A stretch of DNA of 12,117 nucleotides from a bacterium (GTDB lineage: Bacteria > JAMCPX01), in contig JAJYYW010000002.1 of assembly GCA_021800575.1 (NCBI GenBank), forward strand, positions 1,529-13,645, in the 5' to 3' direction. Shown piece after piece: positions 7,605 through 12,117 of the stretch. The stretch's first letter is position 1; the number at the start of each line of letters is the position of its first letter. The notes beneath the pieces are model-generated. The model made no database searches, was not told the DNA's origin, and was given only the letters and a program-made list of their open reading frames with translations. A program made the translations under genes and the position numbers.

Positions 7605-8602
7605 TGTCTGAATTAAGAAAAGACCCGATATTAGGCCGATGGGTCATCATATCGTCCGAGCGCTCAAAACGCCCGTCCGATTTCAACCATAAGCCCGTTG
7701 AGAAGGCAGAGAATGCCTTTTGCCCGTTCGACTACGGCAATGAAGATAAAACGCCGCACGAGATCCTGGCCATCAGGAAAGACGGCAGTCTCCCGGACAA
7801 GCCCGGCTGGTCGCTCCGCGTCGTCCCGAACAAATTTCCGGCGCTCCAGATAGAAGGCGATCTGGACCGCGAAGGAAACGGCATGTACGACAAGATGAAC
7901 GGCGTGGGGGCGCATGAGGTCATCATCGAGACCAGCGATCATAACAAGCTCATGTCCGCCTTTTCGGTCGACACCATGAAGGATGTGCTCTGGACCTACC
8001 GGGAACGGATACGGGACCTCAAACGCGACAAGCGGTTCAAGTACATCCTGATATTCAAGAACCAGGGAGAAGCAGCCGGTGCATCGCTCGAACATACGCA
8101 TTCGCAGCTGATCGCACTGCCGATAGTCCCGATAACCGTCGAAGAAGAGCTCCACGGTTCCAAGGATTACTACGAGTACAAGGAACGGTGCATCTTCTGT
8201 GATATGATACGGCAGGAGATTTCGGAAAAGGACAGGCTCGTTACGCAGAACGTCGACTTCATCGCGTTCACGCCGTACGCCTCCAGGTTCCCATTCGAAA
8301 CGTGGCTTCTCCCGCGGCGGCACTTCTCGCACTACGAGGCAACGACCCACGATATGCTCGAGAGCCTCGCGAACATATTCCTTGAGGTCATCGGCAAGCT
8401 CGACAAGGCGCTGAACTATCCGTCGTTCAACTTCATCCTCCACACATCCCCCCTGACCGCCGAACACCTCGAGCACTACCACTGGCATTTCGAGATCATC
8501 CCGGTCCTGACCAAGGTCGCAGGCTTTGAATGGGGAACGGGCTTTTTCATCAACCCGACATCCCCGGAGCAGGCTGCGGCCTACCTGCGGGAGATATCAT
8601 GA
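7604..8602 (+). CDS. galT: Galactose-1-phosphate uridylyltransferase family (GalT-like nucleotidyltransferase)
   Basis: This 332-residue HIT-superfamily protein resembles GalT, which exchanges nucleotidyl groups between UDP-glucose and hexose 1-phosphate through a uridylylated His. The active-site region is SLEHTHSQL with His164 and His166, the second being the expected nucleophile. Other family blocks are DPILGRWVIISSERSKRP at the N-terminus, VVPNKFPAL, NQGEAAGAS, and HYHWHFEIIP near the C-terminus. In E. coli GalT the structural zinc is held by a Cys-x-x-Cys pair plus two His. Here the motif is C40-P-F-D43, so the second Cys is Asp; a separate CIFC occurs at 196-199. The ATG at 7604 has a good GGAGG at 7591-7595 and overlaps the preceding stop by one base (TAATG). 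Being inside a glycogen operon, its physiological substrate may be glucose 1-phosphate with ADP- or UDP-sugar rather than galactose; that is inference. Confidence 0.88.
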   Translation: MSELRKDPILGRWVIISSERSKRPSDFNHKPVEKAENAFCPFDYGNEDKTPHEILAIRKDGSLPDKPGWSLRVVPNKFPALQIEGDLDREGNGMYDKMNGVGAHEVIIETSDHNKLMSAFSVDTMKDVLWTYRERIRDLKRDKRFKYILIFKNQGEAAGASLEHTHSQLIALPIVPITVEEELHGSKDYYEYKERCIFCDMIRQEISEKDRLVTQNVDFIAFTPYASRFPFETWLLPRRHFSHYEATTHDMLESLANIFLEVIGKLDKALNYPSFNFILHTSPLTAEHLEHYHWHFEIIPVLTKVAGFEWGTGFFINPTSPEQAAAYLREIS

Positions 8603-10083
8603 TCATCGTACACGCGGGGTCGGAGGTCGTCCCCTACTCGAAGACGGGCGGCCTTGCGGACGTTCTTGGTGCGCTTCCGCTCTCGCTGGCAGACCGGGGG
8701 CACCAGGTCATCATCGTATCGCCCCTGTATCCGTCGGTTGCAGATAAATACAAGCCGGTCAGGGAACCGCTCTCCCTGTCCATCAGGCTTGATGCGCAGG
8801 TCCACACCGCGGACGTCTACTCGATCGCGGTCAACGAGCACGCAACGGCATACTTTATCGCCAACGACGCCCTGTTTTCCAGGGACGGTCTGTACGTCGA
8901 TAAGAACGGCATCGATTACCCTGACAATGCACAGCGGTTCATCTTTTTTTCACGCGCAGTCCTCGTACTCCTGAAGAAATTGGGTATCAAGCCCGACATT
9001 ATCCATACGCATGACTGGCAGTCAGGACTTGTTCCGGTGTACATGAAGGCCCTTGAGAGAGATTATTACCGGGGCACGGTGTCTGTGTTCACCATCCACA
9101 ACATCGGCTACCAGGGAACATTCTGGCACTTCGATATGCCGTTGACCGGACTGGGCTGGGAATATTTCACGAGCGATTACCTTGAATTCTACGGCAAACT
9201 CAGCCTGCTCAAGGCGGGCATCGTCTTTGCCGACGCAGTCACGACCGTGAGCCCGACGTACAGCAGGGAGATCCTGACACCGGCGTTTGGCTACCGGATG
9301 GACGGCGTCCTGAAGACCCGTCAACATGACTTGTTCGGGATCCTCAACGGTGTCGACTACGCGCAGTGGGATCCGGCTCAGGACAGGTTTATTCCGCATC
9401 AGTACACCCGTGAAACCCTTGACATGAAACAGAGTAACAAAGTGACCCTGAATAAGATGTTCAACCTGGACACCACCGATGCGCCGGTCATCGGCATGAT
9501 AACGCGTCTTGCCCAGCAGAAAGGCATTGACCTCCTGCTCGGATCGATCAACCGGATATTGTCCATGGGATTCAAGCTGGTCCTGCTCGGCAGCGGCGAT
9601 AAGGTGTATGAAGACCGTGTCCAGAAGATAGCAGCCGGGCACAGCGGCAGGATGAGCGTCAGAATAGGGTTTGATAACAGCCTGGCGCACCTCATAGAGG
9701 CCGGCGCGGACGTCTTCCTGATGCCGTCCGTGTACGAGCCGTGCGGTCTCAACCAGATGTACAGCCTGAAGTACGGGACGGTTCCTGTCGTGAGTACCAC
9801 CGGGGGACTGAATGATACGGTGATGGAGTACAACCCGTCTTCAGAACAAGGCAACGGGTTTAAGTTCGAGCCGCAGAACGCAGAGGACATGCTCGCAGCG
9901 CTGCGCAAAGTCCTCGATGCTTACCACGACCGTCAGCGATGGCAGCGCCTGATCAGGGCTGGCATGGCATACGATTTTTCCTGGAAACGAAGCGCTGCTG
10001 ACTATGAGCTTCTCTATAAGGCATACCTGATACGGTCCTACCTGCACGGGTTCCGTGATGCAAACGGCAGTACAAATACTTAA
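8599..10083 (+). CDS. glgA: Glycogen synthase (ADP-glucose-type, GT5)
   Basis: GlgA extends alpha-1,4-glucan chains by transferring glucose from ADP-glucose. The 494-residue protein is close to the normal family length. It begins with the GT5 N-terminal pattern in which SKTGGLADVLGALP (residues 14-27) contains the KTGGL nucleotide-sugar motif at its usual place. It continues with HTHDWQSGLVP, TIHNIGYQG, VTTVSPTYSREI and GILNGVDY in the first domain. The second GT-B domain holds GMITRLAQQKGIDLL, VLLGSGD and the C-terminal signature PSVYEPCGLNQMYSLKYG with STTGGLNDTV. The ATG at 8599 overlaps the galT stop as ATGA and is preceded by GGGAG at 8589-8593, which excludes longer upstream starts. Its presence with glgC in one operon shows the ADP-glucose route of glycogen synthesis. 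Confidence 0.96.
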   Translation: MIIVHAGSEVVPYSKTGGLADVLGALPLSLADRGHQVIIVSPLYPSVADKYKPVREPLSLSIRLDAQVHTADVYSIAVNEHATAYFIANDALFSRDGLYVDKNGIDYPDNAQRFIFFSRAVLVLLKKLGIKPDIIHTHDWQSGLVPVYMKALERDYYRGTVSVFTIHNIGYQGTFWHFDMPLTGLGWEYFTSDYLEFYGKLSLLKAGIVFADAVTTVSPTYSREILTPAFGYRMDGVLKTRQHDLFGILNGVDYAQWDPAQDRFIPHQYTRETLDMKQSNKVTLNKMFNLDTTDAPVIGMITRLAQQKGIDLLLGSINRILSMGFKLVLLGSGDKVYEDRVQKIAAGHSGRMSVRIGFDNSLAHLIEAGADVFLMPSVYEPCGLNQMYSLKYGTVPVVSTTGGLNDTVMEYNPSSEQGNGFKFEPQNAEDMLAALRKVLDAYHDRQRWQRLIRAGMAYDFSWKRSAADYELLYKAYLIRSYLHGFRDANGSTNT

Positions 10084-10720
10084 AAAATTCCCGTTCTTTT
10101 ACACGGTCTCGGACATCCTGCTCGAGAAGGTGGCAGCCATCGGTACGGAGAAATCCTACGCGAAGGACGAAACCATCTTCAACGAGGGCGAGCCGCCCCG
10201 GTCCATGGGATTGATCATTGAGGGAAGGATCAAGGTCGTCAAGCATTCACCCGAGGGCAAGGATGTCATCGTACGCGTGATTGAGAAGGGACAGATATTC
10301 GGGGAAGTCGCTGTATTCGACAACAGGCCTTACCCAGCCGCCGCAGTTGCCATGCAGGACACGAAGGCCTTTGTGATCGACCGGCACCGGCTGATCGACC
10401 TGCTCAACCGGGAACCGCAGATCGCGCTCGATATCATTTCCGACCTCGGCCGCAAGCTCAGGGACATGCTGGACACGGTCAAGAACATTGCAACCGAGCA
10501 CGTGGACAAGCGGATCATCTTCACACTCATCAAGATGTTCGAGGCGAGCGGCAACCCTGTCCTCAAGATCAAGCGTCAGGACATCGCGGAGATGTGCGGC
10601 ACGACCGTGGAAACGACCATACGGATCACACGGGAGCTTGAAAAAGAAGGCCTCATATCGACGGAGCGGGGCGAGATAACGCTCCTCAGGACCGATACGC
10701 TCGCCGGCAAACTGCACTAA
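10058..10720 (+). CDS. Crp/Fnr-family transcriptional regulator
   Basis: The 220-residue protein has an N-terminal cyclic-nucleotide-binding-like beta-barrel (about residues 10-125), with FNEGEPPRSMGLIIEGRIKV and FGEVAVFDNRPYPAAAVA. A dimerisation helix follows, then a C-terminal winged helix-turn-helix (about 171-205; IKRQDIAEMCGTTVETTIRI, then RELEKEGLI). Aligned by eye to E. coli CRP, the residues that contact the cAMP phosphate (Arg82, Ser83) are Pro93 and Ala94 here, and no FNR-type N-terminal Cys cluster is present. The ligand is therefore unknown and cAMP binding is doubtful. The ATG at 10058 lies 26 bp inside glgA; a GTG at 10055 would add one residue. The overlap argues that it is expressed with the glycogen genes, and it may regulate them. 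Its stop lies 12 bp from the end of the convergent gene. Confidence 0.9.
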   Translation: MQTAVQILKKFPFFYTVSDILLEKVAAIGTEKSYAKDETIFNEGEPPRSMGLIIEGRIKVVKHSPEGKDVIVRVIEKGQIFGEVAVFDNRPYPAAAVAMQDTKAFVIDRHRLIDLLNREPQIALDIISDLGRKLRDMLDTVKNIATEHVDKRIIFTLIKMFEASGNPVLKIKRQDIAEMCGTTVETTIRITRELEKEGLISTERGEITLLRTDTLAGKLH

Positions 10721-10732
10721 AAACCGTTTTCC

Positions 10733-11935
10733 CTACCTCCAGCCGTGGATCAACCGCTGCATGATCTCGAAGCCATGCTCCACGAAGATACCGCCCTTTT
10801 CGGCACCGAACTCGTCGTACGATGTGCCCGAATCAACCTCATGCTCTGAATCGTACAGGAGGAAGGGGACGGGTTCTTCGGTATGCGTCTTGCGGGCTAT
10901 CGGCGTCCGGTGGTCGGGCATAATCAGCAGTCTGAAGGCACCGTAACGCTTCATCCCGTTGAGTACGCCGCCCACGACCTTCTCGTCGAAGTCTTCGATC
11001 GCCTTGATCTTGAGCGCTGTATCGCCGTTGTGCCCTGCTTCATCCGGCGCTTCCACGTGGATATAGACAAGGTCATGGTCCTGCAGGGCATTGACGCCGT
11101 ACTCAGCCTTGCCGGTGTAGTTCGTGTCAACCCAGCCGGTTATCCCCGGAACAGCAATGATATCGAACCCTGCAAGTTTGGCAATCCCCCGGACAAGGTC
11201 AACAGCGGAGATGCATGCGCCGGACAGGTGGTGCAGGTCTTTGAATTTTGGAACATGCATTGCCTTGCCCAGACCCCAGATCCAGATGCTGTTGGCAGGG
11301 TCCTTGCCCGCTGCAATGCGCTTTTGATTGATCGCATGGGCGTCGAGGACACCCCATGACGATTTCATCAGGTCGATGAGCTTGTCCGCACCGGCGCCAG
11401 CGGGCATGTGCGTATCGATGCCCTGGTCCGTAATGTCGTGCGGCGGGAACGTCGTGATGCCATCCAGCCCGTGGTGCCATACGATGAGGTGGCGGTAGCT
11501 CACCCCGGGGTAGAAGGTAAACCCGTCGTGCCGCAGCGAAGACGAGAGCGTACGGATCAGTTCGACAGCCTCTTCGGTCGTAATATGCCCGGCGCTGTAG
11601 TCTTTCATCGTGGTCGTGGCGCCCTGCCGGTCCAGGGTGACGAGATTGCACCTGCACGCGACATCGTCCTTGTCCAGCGCGATGTCCTGTCCTGCCGCCT
11701 CAATCGGTGCCCTGCCGGTGTAATATGTTCTCGGGTCATAGCCGAAGATGGTCATGTTGCCGACATCGCTGCCGGGGTGCATGCCCGCGGGAATGGTCCG
11801 TATCATGCCGACGATGCTCTTTTGTGCAAGCATGTCGATGTTCTTTTTCCGCGCGACCGAGAGCGGCGTCCCGCCGTTCAATGATGCAAGCGGGTAATCC
11901 GCCATGCCGTCGCCCTGCAAAACAATATATTTCAT
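10733..11935 (-). CDS. apgM: Cofactor-independent phosphoglycerate mutase, ApgM type (also annotated as proposed homoserine kinase)
   Basis: The 400-residue protein belongs to the alkaline-phosphatase-superfamily ApgM group, which interconverts 3- and 2-phosphoglycerate with bound metals and a phosphoserine intermediate. Visible signatures are VLQGDGMAD with metal-binding Asp9, HPGSDVGNMTIFGYDP with expected catalytic Ser56, APIEAAGQ, HVEAPDEAGHNGD (a metal-binding block) and LIMPDHRTPI (another metal block). The length fits the family. Bacterial members of one subfamily have been annotated as a proposed homoserine kinase because of threonine-gene neighbourhoods; no threonine gene is visible here, so the exact reaction stays open between the two. 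The ATG at 11935 is supported by AAGGA at 11948-11944, 8 bases upstream. The gene has its own candidate promoter and ends tail-to-tail with the Crp/Fnr gene with a 12-bp gap lacking room for an intrinsic terminator. Confidence 0.88.
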   Translation of the reverse strand: MKYIVLQGDGMADYPLASLNGGTPLSVARKKNIDMLAQKSIVGMIRTIPAGMHPGSDVGNMTIFGYDPRTYYTGRAPIEAAGQDIALDKDDVACRCNLVTLDRQGATTTMKDYSAGHITTEEAVELIRTLSSSLRHDGFTFYPGVSYRHLIVWHHGLDGITTFPPHDITDQGIDTHMPAGAGADKLIDLMKSSWGVLDAHAINQKRIAAGKDPANSIWIWGLGKAMHVPKFKDLHHLSGACISAVDLVRGIAKLAGFDIIAVPGITGWVDTNYTGKAEYGVNALQDHDLVYIHVEAPDEAGHNGDTALKIKAIEDFDEKVVGGVLNGMKRYGAFRLLIMPDHRTPIARKTHTEEPVPFLLYDSEHEVDSGTSYDEFGAEKGGIFVEHGFEIMQRLIHGWR

Positions 11936-11943
11936 AGGTCCGA

Positions 11944-11948
11944 TCCTT
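11944..11948 (-). promoter_or_regulatory. Ribosome-binding site of apgM
   Basis: AAGGA on the minus strand lies 8 bases before the ATG at 11935-11933 and supports that start over internal ATG codons, which would remove the metal-binding Asp9 block. Confidence 0.55.
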
Positions 11949-11964
11949 TCTTCGTATTACATGA

Positions 11965-11994
11965 TATATACATGCAAGTTACCATAAAAAGCAA
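11965..11994 (-). promoter_or_regulatory. Candidate sigma70-type promoter of apgM
   Basis: On the minus strand TTGCTT (11994-11989) is followed after 18 bases by TATATA (11970-11965) within an AT-rich stretch. This gives a predicted leader of roughly 20-25 bases ahead of the ATG at 11935, with a ribosome-binding site in between. The fit to the consensus is moderate and was judged by eye. Confidence 0.4.
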
Positions 11995-12007
11995 GGTCTA
12001 CAAATAA

Positions 12008-12117
12008 CCGCCGGGCGTGAATTTTCAGAAATCATGCACTCCTGGAACTACCCATGAACGTGCCATCATCTGCTTCAACCTTAAGGACAACAATCCCGAA
12101 ATGGAACTGTTTCAGGT
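12008..12117. other. Right-edge segment with an undetermined neighbouring gene end
   Basis: Two frames look possible and neither is recognised. On the minus strand a frame enters from the edge (12115) and ends at a TGA at 12034-12032, with about 27 codons whose last residues read GTFMGSSRSA; it would be the tail of a gene upstream of apgM. On the plus strand the frame following a TAA at 12005-12007 is open to the edge and contains ERAIICFNLKDNNPEMELFQ, with third-position GC more like the neighbouring genes but no convincing start (only a GTG at 12017). The two frames share codon register on opposite strands, so one is probably a shadow of the other. Confidence 0.3.

Noticed and set aside
7664..8488. 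Minus-strand open frame of 274 codons opposite galT
   Set aside because: Antisense to a gene with clear GalT motifs; the valine- and arginine-rich translation is typical of a complementary shadow frame.
8530..8598. Extended glgA start upstream inside galT
   Set aside because: The ATG at 8599 gives the normal GT5 N-terminus with KTGGL at residues 15-19 and forms the usual ATGA overlap; the extension would be a galT shadow.

Overview
The window looks like a moderately GC-rich bacterial chromosome segment. Gene content (a glgC / GH57 / GH57 / galT / glgA operon, a cofactor-independent phosphoglycerate mutase of the archaeal type, and tandem geranylgeranyl-reductase-like flavoproteins) would fit an anaerobic lineage such as Desulfobacterota (former Deltaproteobacteria) or Nitrospirota. 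That placement is an inference from gene types, not from a marker gene. No RNA gene, insertion sequence, CRISPR array or phage gene was seen.

Left block (about 1-1929, minus strand): two tandem FAD-dependent oxidoreductases of the geranylgeranyl reductase/FixC type. The downstream one runs off the left edge. The upstream one is open along its whole length except for one in-frame TAG at 1818-1816, between the dinucleotide-binding motif and the family's Cys-containing motif. The two reading frames overlap by 20 bp and look like a coupled pair.

Divergent gap (1930-2033): about 100 bp carrying weak promoter-like elements and an inverted repeat with arms centred 21 bp apart. This is the only clear candidate control region for the operon to its right.

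Central operon (2034-10720, plus strand): glgC, a GH57 amylopullulanase-type enzyme, a GH57 4-alpha-glucanotransferase/alpha-amylase-type enzyme, galT, glgA and a Crp/Fnr-family regulator. Junctions are extremely tight: a 1-bp gap, then overlaps of 1, 1, 4 and 26 bp, so one transcript with translational coupling is very likely. GlgC makes ADP-glucose, GlgA polymerises it into alpha-1,4-glucan, the two cytoplasmic GH57 enzymes can trim, debranch or transfer glucan chains, and the GalT homologue links hexose 1-phosphates with nucleotide sugars. No glgB, glgP or glgX lies in the window. The regulator at the end is a natural candidate for operon feedback, but nothing in the sequence proves its target.

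Right block (10733-11935, minus strand): an ApgM-type phosphoglycerate mutase (the bacterial subfamily is also annotated as a proposed homoserine kinase), convergent with the regulator across only 12 bp and with its own plausible promoter. The last ~120 bases contain the edge of an undetermined neighbouring gene.
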